From NCBI RefSeq assembly GCF_900078315.1, contig NZ_FKBS01000014.1, positions 1,213,847-1,277,846 of the forward strand: 64,000 bases of DNA, given 5' to 3'. A model generated the notes under the pieces. The model did not search any database, had not been told where the DNA came from, and saw nothing but the letters and a program-made list of their open reading frames with translations. Positions 1 to 8,153 of this stretch are shown piece after piece (the first letter of the stretch is position 1; each line of letters begins with the position of its first letter). A program made the position numbers and the translations under genes. The DNA comes from Bordetella ansorpii. GTDB lineage: Bacteria > Pseudomonadota > Gammaproteobacteria > Burkholderiales > Burkholderiaceae_B.

Positions 1-243
1 CAGCTTGCGGTGCACGAGCTCAACGAGATCTGCCACCTGGCGGTCACCCTGCCGTGGATGGTGCACCACTACAACGAAGCCCGCGCGCTGATGGGCGACG
101 ATTACTGGCCCTATGGGCTGGAGGCCAATCGCCACGTCATCGAGACCTTCTCGCGCTATCACTTCGAGCAGGGCCTTTCCGAGCGCCGCGTGACGCCCGA
201 GGAGATCTTCGCGCCGTCGTCGCTGGACCTGTCCAAGATCTGA
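1..243 (+). CDS. C-terminal fragment, 4,5-dihydroxyphthalate decarboxylase-like protein
   Basis: Only the last 80 residues are present; the gene enters from the left edge in frame 1 and ends with TGA. The visible tail carries GDDYWPYGLEANR, then HFEQGLSERR and EEIFAPSSL. This pattern matches the end of 4,5-dihydroxyphthalate decarboxylase and its relatives, which are often labelled ABC substrate-binding proteins; I recognise it from memory of the family. The stop lies 6 nt before the FAD-subunit gene, so it probably belongs to the same operon as the molybdenum hydroxylase, which suggests work on an aromatic or heterocyclic acid. Substrate and catalytic residues cannot be judged from the fragment. 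It could equally be a periplasmic binding protein of the same fold. Confidence 0.6.
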   Translation, partial: QLAVHELNEICHLAVTLPWMVHHYNEARALMGDDYWPYGLEANRHVIETFSRYHFEQGLSERRVTPEEIFAPSSLDLSKI

Positions 244-249
244 CGCGCG

Positions 250-1113
250 ATGAAAGCCCCCGCCGTCGATTACATCGCTCCGGGCACTCTGGACGAGGCG
301 CTGCGCAGTCTGGCCGACATCGACAACGCCCGCGTGCTGGCGGGCGGGCAGTCGCTGATGGCCATGCTGAACATGCGCTTCGCGTTTCCGGATTGCCTGG
401 TCGACATCAACCGGATCGCGGAGCTGGCCTACATCCGTGACGACGGGGACGCCGTCCACATCGGCGCCATGGCCCGGCAGCGCGACGTGGAGTTCTCCGG
501 CCTGGTGGCCTCGCGCCTGCCGATACTGCACGAGGCCATCCTCAACGTGGGCCACCGGCAGACGCGCAACCGTGGCACCGTGGGCGGCAGCCTGTGCCAA
601 CTGGACCCGTCCGCCGAGATTCCCGCCATCGCCATGGCCCTGGACGCCCAGGTGCACATCGGCAGCGTGCGGGGCCGGCGCAGCGTGTGCATGGCCGATT
701 TCCCGGCCGGCTACATGACGCCCTCCTTGCAGTCCGACGAGTTGGTGCTGGGCGCCTCGTTCAGGCCCTGGGACGCGGGCCACGGCTCCTGTTTCCTGGA
801 GTTCTCGCGGCGCCACGGCGATTTCGCCATCGTCTCGGCCGCCGTGCTGCTGCAGTTCGGCGCGGACGGCCGGGTGGCGCGCTGTTCCATCACGCTGGGC
901 GGCTGCGCCGCCACGCCCGTGCGCATGGCCCAGGCCGAGTCGGCGTTGCTGGGCACCCAGGCCACGTCCCGGGATCTGGCCGCTGCTTCCGAGTTGTGCG
1001 GCGCCGTCGACGCCAGCAGCGATGCCTATACCCCAGCCTGGTACCGGCGGCGGCTGGCGCGCGTGCTCAGCGCGCGTGCCCTGGACAGCGCCGTCCGGCG
1101 CGCTACCCGATGA
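250..1113 (+). CDS. FAD-binding (medium) subunit of a xanthine oxidase-family molybdenum hydroxylase, CoxM-like
   Basis: This 287-residue protein is the flavin subunit that takes electrons from the 2Fe-2S subunit of a three-part molybdenum hydroxylase. The FAD-binding PCMH fold is marked by AGGQSLMAM at residues 31-39 and TVGGSLCQLDPSAE at 110-123. Both are the usual FAD contacts of CoxM, CutM and XdhB-type subunits, and the length is normal for the family. The C-terminal third matches the CO dehydrogenase flavoprotein C-terminal domain. ATG 250 follows the upstream stop by 6 nt, and the next gene starts 9 nt after its end, so all are probably on one mRNA. The true electron acceptor and the substrate of the enzyme are not shown by the sequence. 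Confidence 0.9.
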   Translation: MKAPAVDYIAPGTLDEALRSLADIDNARVLAGGQSLMAMLNMRFAFPDCLVDINRIAELAYIRDDGDAVHIGAMARQRDVEFSGLVASRLPILHEAILNVGHRQTRNRGTVGGSLCQLDPSAEIPAIAMALDAQVHIGSVRGRRSVCMADFPAGYMTPSLQSDELVLGASFRPWDAGHGSCFLEFSRRHGDFAIVSAAVLLQFGADGRVARCSITLGGCAATPVRMAQAESALLGTQATSRDLAAASELCGAVDASSDAYTPAWYRRRLARVLSARALDSAVRRATR

Positions 1114-1122
1114 GAGCGAATC

Positions 1123-1644
1123 ATGGCAGACCGTAATCCCCGCCTTGTCCGCATGCAGGTCAATGGCCAGCCGCGCGAGGGCATGGCCGAGCCGCGCCTG
1201 AACCTGGCGGACTTCCTGCGCGGCGAACTGAAGCTGACCGGCACGCACGTGGGCTGCGAGCACGGCGTATGCGGTGCCTGCACCGTGCTGGTCGATGGCC
1301 TGTCGGCGCGCAGTTGCCTGATGCTGGCGGTGCAGGCCGACGGCTGTTGCGTCGGCACCGTGGAGGGCCTGGCCCCGTCGGAAGAGGCGCTGGGGCCGCT
1401 GCAGCAGGCATTTCACGAACTGCATGCGCTGCAGTGCGGCTATTGCACCCCGGGCATTCTGATGTCGCTGACCGAGCTGCTGGACAGCAATCCCGATCCC
1501 GACGAAGAGCAGGTGCGCGACGTGTTGTCGGGCCATCTTTGCCGGTGTACCGGCTACCAGAATATCGTGGCCGCGGCGCTGCGGGCGGCTCGCGTCATGC
1601 GCGAAGCCAGGCAACCCGGGGAGGGCGGCCGCCATGCATGCTGA
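1123..1644 (+). CDS. 2Fe-2S (small) subunit of the molybdenum hydroxylase, CoxS-like
   Basis: This 173-residue protein relays electrons from the molybdenum centre to FAD through two 2Fe-2S clusters. The N-terminal plant-ferredoxin-type cluster is given by Cys45, Cys50, Cys53 and Cys65 (CEHGVCGAC, then a later Cys). The C-terminal helical cluster is given by Cys105, Cys108, Cys140 and Cys142 (CGYC and CRC). All eight ligands are present, so the subunit looks functional. Its end overlaps the start of the large-subunit gene by 11 nt, which points to translational coupling. The gene order M-S-L is that of CO dehydrogenase-like operons, but the large subunit argues against CO as the substrate. Confidence 0.94.
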   Translation: MADRNPRLVRMQVNGQPREGMAEPRLNLADFLRGELKLTGTHVGCEHGVCGACTVLVDGLSARSCLMLAVQADGCCVGTVEGLAPSEEALGPLQQAFHELHALQCGYCTPGILMSLTELLDSNPDPDEEQVRDVLSGHLCRCTGYQNIVAAALRAARVMREARQPGEGGRHAC

Positions 1645-4000
1645 CCCCGCCCTGAGCGCCACGCCAGGCATGGGCCAGAGCCCCGGCCGCGTAGAGGACG
1701 ATCCGCTGCTGCGCGGCACCGCCCGCTTTCTGGACGACATACCGCTGCCGGATGCGCTGCATGCATGCTTCGTGCGCAGTCCGCACGCGCATGCGCGCCT
1801 GCTCGCCATCGATGCCGACGCCGCGCGCGCCATGCCTGGCGTGGCCGCCGTCTATACCCGCCAGGAACTGTTCGGCCACCTGACGTCGTGGCGCATGCCG
1901 CTGGGCTTCGCCCTGGCCGCCTTGCCCGAGAACACCACGCCGTTCGTGCTGGCCGGCGACGAGGTAGCCTTCGCGGGCGAGGCTTTCGCCGTCGTGGTCG
2001 CGCGCAGCCGCCAGCAGGCCGAAGACGCCGCCGCCGCCGTGCAGGTCGATTACGAGATGCTGCCTGCCGTGTCGGATTGCCGGCAGGGCGCGCGCGACGG
2101 CGCGCCGCCCGTTCGCACCGAACTGCAAGGCAATGTGCTTCAGGACTACACGCTGGCCTACGGCGAGTGCGACGCGGCCTTCGACCAGGCGCCCGTCGTG
2201 CTGCACGACAGCTTCTGGGCGCATCGCGGCGGCGGGCATCCCATGGAAGGCCGGGGCGTGGCCGCCTTGCCGGACGCCGCCACCGGCACGCTGACCGTGT
2301 GGTCATCCACCCAGATGGCGCACGAGCTGCACTACACCATCTGCCACATGCTGGACCAGCCCGAGCGCCAGTTGCGGGTGATCACGCCCGACGTGGGCGG
2401 CGGCTTCGGCGCCAAGTTCATGATCTACCCCGAAGAGATCGTCATCCCCGCCGTGGCGCGCGCGCTGGGCCGCCCGGTCAAGTGGGTGGAAGACCGGCGC
2501 GAGAACTTCCTGACCACCGTGCAGGAGCGCGACCAGTTCTGGACGATCTCGGTGGCGGCCGACCGGCAGGGCCGGCTGCTGGGCATCCGCGGCGAGTTCG
2601 TCCACGACAACGGCGCCTACACCCCGCAGGGCACCAACGTGCCCTACAACACCGCGTCGTCGATGAGCGGGCCCTACGTCGTGCCGGCCTTCTCGCTGCG
2701 CGCACGTGTCGTCTACACCAACAAGGTGCCCGTGGCGACCATCCGCGGCGCGGGCTACCCGCAGGCCGCGTTCGTGATGGAGCGCATGCTGGACCGGCTG
2801 GCGAACGAGTTGGGTCTCGACCGCCTGGAGTGCCGCCGCCGAAACCTGATTCCGCCCGAGAAGATTCCCTATACCAAGCCGCTGAAATCGCGCGCCGGGG
2901 TGCCGCTGGTGGTCGACAGCGGCGACTTTCCCGCGCTGCAGGCCCGGGCCGCCGAGGCCGTCGACTATGCGGGTTTCGAGGCGCGGCGTGCGCAATCGGC
3001 GGCGCGCGGCTGGCTGCGCGGCATCTGCATCGCCAACAGCGTCAAGCCCACCGGACGGGGCCCTTACGAGGTCGTGCGGCTGCAGGTCCTGCCCTCGGGC
3101 CGCATCGTGGCGCATACCGGTGCGCTGGCGATGGGGCAGGGCATCAAGACCACGCTGGCGCAGTTGTGCGCCGCGCGCCTGGGCGTGCAGCCCCAGGCCA
3201 TCGAGATCGTCGCGGGCGATACCGGCCACGTCGGCTACGGCATGGGCGGCTTCGCCAGCCGGCAGGCCATGATGGCGGGCTCGGCCATCTGCGAGGCCGC
3301 CGACCGGATACACGCCAAGGCGCTGGCCGTCGCGGCGACCGTGCTGAAGGCACAACCCGGCGATCTGATGCTGTCCAATGGCGAAGTCCATACGCCGGAC
3401 TTCAGCCAGCGCGTGCCGCTGGCGCGCCTGGCCATGCTGATGAAGGGCGTGCCTGGCTACGCCATGCCGGCTCCCGGCGATCCGGGCCTGGACGAGACGG
3501 TCTTCTTTCATTGCGACGCGCAGACCTATGCCGGCGCCTCGCATGCCTGCGAGGTCGAGGTCGATCCGATGACGGGCGCCATGCACGTGGTGCGCTACGT
3601 CGCGGTGCAGGACAGCGGCAACATCATCAATCCGCAACTGGCCCAGGGCCAGGTTCATGGGGGCGTGGTGCACGGCCTGGGCAATGCGCTGTTCGAATGG
3701 ATGGGCTACGACGCCAATGCGCAGCCCCTGACCACCACCTATGCCGAATACCTGCTGCCCACCGCCCCGGAAGTGCCCGCGATCGAGGTGATTTTCCAGC
3801 CTTCGCCCACGGCGCTGAACCCGCTGGGCGCCAAGGGGCTGGGCGAGACGGCCACCATCCCGGTAGCCGCTGCCGTCATCGGCGCGGTCGAACACGCCCT
3901 GCGGCAGCAGGGCGCGCGCCTGTGCGAATTTCCCCTTACCCCGGTGCGCCTGGTCGAGCTGATCGATCAGGCGGCGGCCTCCCAGGCCGCCCAGCCCTGA
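1634..4000 (+). CDS. molybdopterin-binding (large) subunit of a xanthine oxidase-family hydroxylase, CoxL-like
   Basis: This 788-residue catalytic subunit binds the molybdenum cofactor and hydroxylates its substrate with oxygen from water. VGGGFGAK at residues 254-261 and an IRGAGYP stretch near 370 are typical cofactor-domain motifs. GAKGLGETATI near the C-terminus supplies the family's catalytic Glu at about residue 738. The Cys-containing VAYRCSFR loop of true CO dehydrogenase is not present, so the enzyme is more likely an aromatic, heterocyclic or aldehyde hydroxylase. ATG 1634 overlaps the 2Fe-2S gene. The neighbouring decarboxylase-like tail and CoxG gene support a catabolic role, but the substrate is unknown. 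Confidence 0.9.
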   Translation: MHADPALSATPGMGQSPGRVEDDPLLRGTARFLDDIPLPDALHACFVRSPHAHARLLAIDADAARAMPGVAAVYTRQELFGHLTSWRMPLGFALAALPENTTPFVLAGDEVAFAGEAFAVVVARSRQQAEDAAAAVQVDYEMLPAVSDCRQGARDGAPPVRTELQGNVLQDYTLAYGECDAAFDQAPVVLHDSFWAHRGGGHPMEGRGVAALPDAATGTLTVWSSTQMAHELHYTICHMLDQPERQLRVITPDVGGGFGAKFMIYPEEIVIPAVARALGRPVKWVEDRRENFLTTVQERDQFWTISVAADRQGRLLGIRGEFVHDNGAYTPQGTNVPYNTASSMSGPYVVPAFSLRARVVYTNKVPVATIRGAGYPQAAFVMERMLDRLANELGLDRLECRRRNLIPPEKIPYTKPLKSRAGVPLVVDSGDFPALQARAAEAVDYAGFEARRAQSAARGWLRGICIANSVKPTGRGPYEVVRLQVLPSGRIVAHTGALAMGQGIKTTLAQLCAARLGVQPQAIEIVAGDTGHVGYGMGGFASRQAMMAGSAICEAADRIHAKALAVAATVLKAQPGDLMLSNGEVHTPDFSQRVPLARLAMLMKGVPGYAMPAPGDPGLDETVFFHCDAQTYAGASHACEVEVDPMTGAMHVVRYVAVQDSGNIINPQLAQGQVHGGVVHGLGNALFEWMGYDANAQPLTTTYAEYLLPTAPEVPAIEVIFQPSPTALNPLGAKGLGETATIPVAAAVIGAVEHALRQQGARLCEFPLTPVRLVELIDQAAASQAAQP

Positions 4001-4022
4001 ACCGAACCACGACAAGACCGCC

Positions 4023-4787
4023 ATGGAATTCACCAATCGCTTTCACATTCCCCTGCCGTTGGAAGACGCCTGGACGCTGATGCTGGACGTTCCGCGCATC
4101 CTGCCCTGCCTGCCGGGCGCGCGCCTGACGGGTACCGCGGGCGCCGATCAGTACCTGGGGTCGGTATCGGTCAAGCTCGGCCCGATCAAGCTGAGCTTCG
4201 ATGGCCGGGCGGAACTGCTGCGCAAGGACGCCGCCACGCACACCGCCTGGCTGCGCGGTTCGGGCCTGGACCCGAAGGGACGCGGCGCGGCCCAGTCGGA
4301 ATTCAGTTTCGCGCTGGCCGAGGCCGCGGCAGGCGGCACCGACGTCACCGTCCGGACCGATCTTCAGCTATCCGGCGCGGTCGCCCAGTACGGCCGCGGC
4401 AGCGGCATGATCGAGGAGGTGGCCGGGCATATCCTGAAACAGTTCGAGCGCAATCTGGCGGCCCTGGTGCAGGGCGGGGGCGATGCCGGCGCGGCGCCCA
4501 TGCCGGCGACGGCGGCGGCCCCGGCTGCCGCGGCGAGCCCTCTCTCGGCTCCCGCGGCGGGTGGTCCCGCGCCCGCTGCCAGTACGCCTGCGGAGGCCCA
4601 GGCCATCCTGCTGCAGGCCCAGGCCGTGCTTGCCCAGGCCCAGGCCACGCTGGCCGCCGCCCAGCGGACCATGCTGGCCCGGCAAGCGGCGCCCGCGTCC
4701 GGCGAATTGAACATGCTGAGCATCGGACTCAAGGCGTTGTGGGCCCGCGCCAAATACACCGTCGGGGGACTTTTCGGCAGGCGTTGA
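4023..4787 (+). CDS. CoxG-like SRPBCC protein with long Ala/Pro linker and C-terminal anchor
   Basis: Residues 1-150 form a CoxG (SRPBCC) domain with the usual start, [21 protein letters not shown] cut here as NRFHIPL and LEDAW. In CO dehydrogenase operons CoxG is needed to attach the enzyme to the membrane. The C-terminal 100 residues are unusual: an Ala/Pro-rich linker (about 158-190), a helix built of repeated QAQ-type units (about 192-215), and a hydrophobic-basic tail (about 230-254, ending GGLFGRR). This agrees with a tethered membrane or quinone-side attachment role. It lies 22 nt after the large subunit and is the last gene of the operon. Its partner role is inferred from family knowledge and position. 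Confidence 0.82.
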   Translation: MEFTNRFHIPLPLEDAWTLMLDVPRILPCLPGARLTGTAGADQYLGSVSVKLGPIKLSFDGRAELLRKDAATHTAWLRGSGLDPKGRGAAQSEFSFALAEAAAGGTDVTVRTDLQLSGAVAQYGRGSGMIEEVAGHILKQFERNLAALVQGGGDAGAAPMPATAAAPAAAASPLSAPAAGGPAPAASTPAEAQAILLQAQAVLAQAQATLAAAQRTMLARQAAPASGELNMLSIGLKALWARAKYTVGGLFGRR

Positions 4788-4853
4788 CCGTCCGTGCCGG
4801 ATCCGGCCGGGATGCGGGTTCGGGGCCTGCCGCCTTATTTCCAAAAGATTCAC

Positions 4854-4859
4854 TAGAAT
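4854..4859 (+). promoter_or_regulatory. probable -10 element of hrcA, possibly giving a leaderless mRNA
   Basis: TAGAAT lies only 7 nt before the hrcA ATG at 4867, so a normal start point would fall on or next to the start codon. No clear -35 hexamer at 17 nt and no good Shine-Dalgarno sequence are seen between 4800 and 4866; a GGGG run lies just 1 nt before the ATG. This is a reading of the bases, not a mapped start. Confidence 0.4.
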
Positions 4860-4866
4860 ACGGGGC

Positions 4867-5874
4867 ATGGATGATCGCGCACGCGCACTGCTCAAGGCGT
4901 TGATAGAACGCTACATCGCCGACGGGCAGCCTGTCGGTTCGCGCACGCTGTCCAAAGTCTTCGACCTGTCGCCGGCCACCATCCGCAACGTCATGGCCGA
5001 TCTCGAAGACCAGGGCCTGATCCACAGCCCCCATACCTCGGCCGGGCGCATCCCCACGCCGCGCGGCTACCGCATGTTCGTCGACTCGCTGCTGGCCGTG
5101 CGCGCCTACCAACTGCACCAGCCCAGCGTCAGCGACATGCTGCCCATGTCCGACCCGGCCCGCGCCGTCAACGCCGCGGCCGCGCTGCTGTCCAATCTCT
5201 CCCAGTTCGCCGGCGTGGTGCTCACGCCCAAGCGGTCGCAGGTCTTTCGCCAGATCGAATTCATCCGCCTGTCCGAGCGCCGGGTGCTGCTGATCATCGT
5301 CACGCCCGACGGCGACGTGCAGAACCGCATCCTGGCCGCGCAGCGCGACTACACCGACGCCGAACTGACCGAGGCCGGTAATTTCTTCAATGTGCATTTC
5401 TCGGGCAAGTCCTTCGACGCGGTGCGCCGCACGCTGTCGACCGAATTGGCCCAACTGCGCGAAGACATCTCCAAGCTGATGCAGGCGGCTGTCGAGGCCA
5501 GCGCCGAAGCGGCCGACGACGGCGACGCCGTGGTCATCTCCGGCGAGCGCAAGCTGCTGGACGTCACCGACATCGCGTCCGACATGGACCGGCTGCGCAA
5601 GATGTTCTCCCTGTTCGAGCAGAAAACCGACCTGCTGCAACTGCTGGACGTCTCCAGCCGCGCACAGGGCGTGCAGATCTACATCGGCGGCGATTCGCAG
5701 CTCGTGCCGTTCGAAGAGGTCTCGGTGATCACCGCGCCGTATGGGGTCGACGGCAAGGTGGTGGGCACGCTGGGGGTCATCGGCCCCACGCGCATGGCGT
5801 ACGAACGGGTCATCCCCATCGTCGACATCACGGCGCGGCTGCTGTCCAACGCACTGAGCCATAACCACCCGTAA
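4867..5874 (+). CDS. hrcA: heat-inducible transcription repressor HrcA
   Basis: HrcA represses heat-shock operons, classically by binding the CIRCE inverted repeat. The 335-residue product has the expected N-terminal winged-helix region, with GSRTLSK and [13 protein letters not shown] in the first 45 residues, followed by the [12 protein letters not shown] segment and the GAF-like and insertion domains. The length is normal. The ATG chosen gives [16 protein letters not shown], the usual start in Bordetella-type HrcA. No CIRCE element was found in front of hrcA, grpE or dnaK here, so its targets in this organism, probably groESL, lie elsewhere. The grpE and dnaK genes downstream appear to be controlled by sigma-32 instead. 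Confidence 0.96.
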   Translation: MDDRARALLKALIERYIADGQPVGSRTLSKVFDLSPATIRNVMADLEDQGLIHSPHTSAGRIPTPRGYRMFVDSLLAVRAYQLHQPSVSDMLPMSDPARAVNAAAALLSNLSQFAGVVLTPKRSQVFRQIEFIRLSERRVLLIIVTPDGDVQNRILAAQRDYTDAELTEAGNFFNVHFSGKSFDAVRRTLSTELAQLREDISKLMQAAVEASAEAADDGDAVVISGERKLLDVTDIASDMDRLRKMFSLFEQKTDLLQLLDVSSRAQGVQIYIGGDSQLVPFEEVSVITAPYGVDGKVVGTLGVIGPTRMAYERVIPIVDITARLLSNALSHNHP

Positions 5875-5894
5875 AAATCCATCCAACACGACAA

Positions 5895-5919
5895 ACGGCT
5901 TGTGCCGCAGGCAAGCCGT
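5895..5919 (+). promoter_or_regulatory. stem-loop just before the hemH ribosome-binding site
   Basis: ACGGCTTG at 5895-5902 pairs perfectly with CAAGCCGT at 5912-5919 around a 9-nt loop. The hairpin ends 3 nt before the hemH Shine-Dalgarno AGGGGG (5923-5928). It has no T-tract, so it is not a standard terminator; it could affect hemH translation or protect the 3' end of the hrcA message. Confidence 0.4.
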
Positions 5920-5933
5920 CACAGGGGGTGTGT

Positions 5934-7034
5934 GTGTTCCTACGCTTGTTCAAGTATTTGTGGCCCGAGCGTTTCCTGCCCGAGGCGCCGGCCCAGGGCG
6001 ACCCGTTCGACGAGAATCCGCCCCTCACCGGGCCGGGCCGGGTCGGCGTCCTGCTGCTGAACCTGGGCACGCCCGATACCCCGTCCAAGGGCGACATCCG
6101 CAAGTACCTGCGCGAATTCCTGTCCGATCCGCGCGTCATCGAGATCCCGCGCTATCTCTGGAAGCCCATCCTGCACTGCCTGGTGCTGACGCTGCGGCCC
6201 AGGAAGCTCGAGCCGCGCTACCGCGGCATCTGGATGGAGGGCGGTTCGCCGCTGATGGTGTACAGCCGCCAGCAGGCCGACGGCGTGGCGCAGGCGCTGC
6301 GCGCGCGCGGCCGCGACGTCGAGGTCGAGCTGGCCATGCGCTACGGCAACCCCTCGGTTCCCGACGCCGTGGCGGCGCTGCGCCAGCGTGGTTGCGAACA
6401 CATCCTGGCCGTGCCGCTGTATCCGCAATACGCCGCCAGCACCACCGCCACCGCGGTCGATGCCGTCAGCGCGCATGCCGCGCGGCTGCGCGACCAGCCG
6501 GCGCTGCGTTTCATCAAGCGTTTCCATACCGATCCGGGCTACATCGGCGCCCTGGCCGAGCGCATCGAGGCGCACTGGCAGGCCAACGGCCGGCCGCAAC
6601 TGCTGCTGCTCAGCTTCCACGGCCTGCCGCGCTATTCCATCGAACTGGGCGACCCGTATTACCGCGACTGCATGCAGACGGCGCAATTGCTGCGCGAGCG
6701 GCTGGGTCTGTCGGCCGAGCAGATGGAAGTCACTTTCCAGAGCCGCTTCGGCTCGGCGCGCTGGCTCGAGCCGTATACCGAGCCCACGCTGAAGGAAATG
6801 GCGCGCCGCGGCATCACCTCGGTGGACGTGGCCTGCCCGGGTTTCGTGGCCGACTGCCTGGAAACCCTGGAAGAAATCAACCAGGAATGCCGGCATGCCT
6901 TCCTGGAGGCGGGGGGCAAGCAGTTCCGCTACATTCCGGCCCTGAACGACAGCCCGGCCTGGACGGCGGCGCTGACGGACATCGTCGACGCGAACCTGCA
7001 AGGCTGGCCGGTCACGCCGGGTCAGGGCCGATAA
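5934..7034 (+). CDS. hemH: ferrochelatase
   Basis: HemH inserts ferrous iron into protoporphyrin IX, the last step of haem synthesis. The product of 366 residues has the ferrochelatase start GVLLLNLGTPDTPS, the catalytic His in LLLSFHGLP (near residue 229) and the conserved TFQSRFG segment near 277. The GTG at 5934 is preferred over the in-frame GTG at 5928 because AGGGGG (5923-5928) is then 5 nt away and the protein begins MFLRLFKYLWPER as in relatives. It follows hrcA by 59 nt in the same direction. No frameshift or missing motif was seen. Confidence 0.95.
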   Translation: MFLRLFKYLWPERFLPEAPAQGDPFDENPPLTGPGRVGVLLLNLGTPDTPSKGDIRKYLREFLSDPRVIEIPRYLWKPILHCLVLTLRPRKLEPRYRGIWMEGGSPLMVYSRQQADGVAQALRARGRDVEVELAMRYGNPSVPDAVAALRQRGCEHILAVPLYPQYAASTTATAVDAVSAHAARLRDQPALRFIKRFHTDPGYIGALAERIEAHWQANGRPQLLLLSFHGLPRYSIELGDPYYRDCMQTAQLLRERLGLSAEQMEVTFQSRFGSARWLEPYTEPTLKEMARRGITSVDVACPGFVADCLETLEEINQECRHAFLEAGGKQFRYIPALNDSPAWTAALTDIVDANLQGWPVTPGQGR

Positions 7035-7052
7035 ACGGGGTCGGAGCATCGG

Positions 7053-7073
7053 CGGGCGGCATCATGCCGCCCG
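7053..7073 (+). terminator. stem-loop downstream of hemH
   Basis: CGGGCGGC (7053-7060) and GCCGCCCG (7066-7073) form a perfect 8-bp GC stem with loop ATCAT, 19 nt after the hemH stop. There is no T-run, so it may be an inefficient or Rho-assisted terminator. Confidence 0.4.
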
Positions 7074-7182
7074 GACAGTCCCCCGGAAGAGCGTCCGCAT
7101 GAGCCAGCCCGCCGCGCGGCATGCTTCTTGCTGATGAATCCTGCTCGCGAGCGCTCTCGCAGGTTGAACCAGGAGGCTGCGT

Positions 7183-7413
7183 ATGACCACCAAGCAGAAA
7201 TCCCATCCCCGTACAGGCGAAAAAGATCCGCTCGAACGCGAGTTGGACGACGCCCTGGACGATACCTTCCCAGCCAGCGATCCGGTGTCGATCGGCACCG
7301 GAAAAGATCCCGAAGACCGCAAGACCGGCCATGACCAGTCGGTCGACGAGGCGCTGGAAGACACCTTTCCGGCCAGCGATCCCGTGGCCCCGGCCCAGCC
7401 CGGCAGGAAGTGA
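7183..7413 (+). CDS. small acidic protein with two DTFPASDP repeats, function unknown
   Basis: This 76-residue protein has a strong Shine-Dalgarno (AGGAGG at 7169-7174). It is very hydrophilic and acidic and has no signal peptide or membrane segment. Its body is a tandem duplication: [15 protein letters not shown] at about residues 22-36 and [15 protein letters not shown] at about 54-68. Small proteobacterial proteins with the DTFPASDP motif are common, but I know of no assigned function. It lies between hemH and the sigma-32 promoter of grpE, with no heat-shock promoter of its own recognised. The strong RBS and repeated motif make a real gene likely. Confidence 0.8.
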   Translation: MTTKQKSHPRTGEKDPLERELDDALDDTFPASDPVSIGTGKDPEDRKTGHDQSVDEALEDTFPASDPVAPAQPGRK

Positions 7414-7509
7414 CCGCCGTCCGGCCAGGACCGGCCGGGTGGCGCTGCGGCCCCGTTTTTGCGCCAAAAAAAATGCGCCACCCGTCCTCGATTTTCTTTC
7501 AAGACCGGA

Positions 7510-7537
7510 CTTGAAACAGGGACATTCGTCCCCATCG
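7510..7537 (+). promoter_or_regulatory. sigma-32 heat-shock promoter of grpE
   Basis: CTTGAAA at 7510-7516, a 13-nt spacer, and CCCCATCG at 7530-7537 match the RpoH consensus (CTTGAAA, 13-14 nt, CCCCATNT) almost perfectly. The grpE ATG is 40 nt downstream. Confidence 0.9.
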
Positions 7538-7576
7538 TGCTGGGCGACCCCATCGAAACACATTCCGGAGGACCCC

Positions 7577-8137
7577 ATGACGGCACCCCAAGAGCCTGTC
7601 GATTCCACCCCTGAGCAAGCCGGCGAAGCCGCTGCCGCCCCGGCGCTGGACAGCGTCGAGGCCCTGCAGGCCGAGATCGCCGCGCTGCGCGCCGAGCTCG
7701 AGGCCGCCCAGGCGGCCCAGAAGGCGGCGCAGGACCAGACCCTGCGCGCCATGGCCGAAGGCGAGAACGTGCGCCGCCGCGCCCAGGAAGACGTGTCCAA
7801 GGCCCGCAAGTTCGGCATCGAGTCGTTTGCCGAAAGCCTGGTGCCCGTCAAGGACAGCCTGGAGGCCGCGCTGGCCCAGCCCGAACAGACCGTCGAAAAC
7901 CTGCGTGAAGGCGTCGAAGTGACCCTGAAGCAGCTGTCGTCCGCCTTCGAGCGCAATATGCTCAAGGACATCGCGCCGGCCCAGGGCGACAAGTTCGATC
8001 CGCATCAGCACCAGGCCATTTCGTCGGTGCCCGCCGAGCAGCCCGCCAACACCGTGGTGCAACTGCTGCAGAAGGGCTATGCCATCGCCGACCGCACCCT
8101 GCGCCCCGCGCTGGTCGTGGTCGCCGCCGGCAACTGA
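7577..8137 (+). CDS. grpE: nucleotide exchange factor GrpE
   Basis: GrpE releases ADP from DnaK during the chaperone cycle. The 186-residue product has an acidic N-terminus, a long coiled-coil helix (about 32-95, [19 protein letters not shown] shortened here), the [15 protein letters not shown] segment and the C-terminal beta domain ending [15 protein letters not shown] 7577 is chosen because GGAGGA at 7567-7572 lies 4 nt before it and the protein then starts where the family does. The open frame extends further upstream to 7331, but that part runs across the sigma-32 promoter and the preceding small gene. The thioredoxin-like gene starts 16 nt after its stop. Confidence 0.96.
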   Translation: MTAPQEPVDSTPEQAGEAAAAPALDSVEALQAEIAALRAELEAAQAAQKAAQDQTLRAMAEGENVRRRAQEDVSKARKFGIESFAESLVPVKDSLEAALAQPEQTVENLREGVEVTLKQLSSAFERNMLKDIAPAQGDKFDPHQHQAISSVPAEQPANTVVQLLQKGYAIADRTLRPALVVVAAGN

Positions 8138-8153
8138 TTCCGCCAGCCCCATC

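Noticed and set aside
250-4000. Assignment of the three-subunit enzyme as CO dehydrogenase
   Set aside because: The Cys-containing active-site loop of CO dehydrogenase is missing in the large subunit, so only the general hydroxylase family is claimed.
2303-4036. A 577-codon minus-strand frame opposite the large hydroxylase subunit
   Set aside because: It is an antisense shadow; the plus-strand gene has all catalytic motifs.
7331-7576. Upstream extension of grpE
   Set aside because: It overlaps the preceding small gene and the sigma-32 promoter; the strong GGAGGA fixes the start at 7577.
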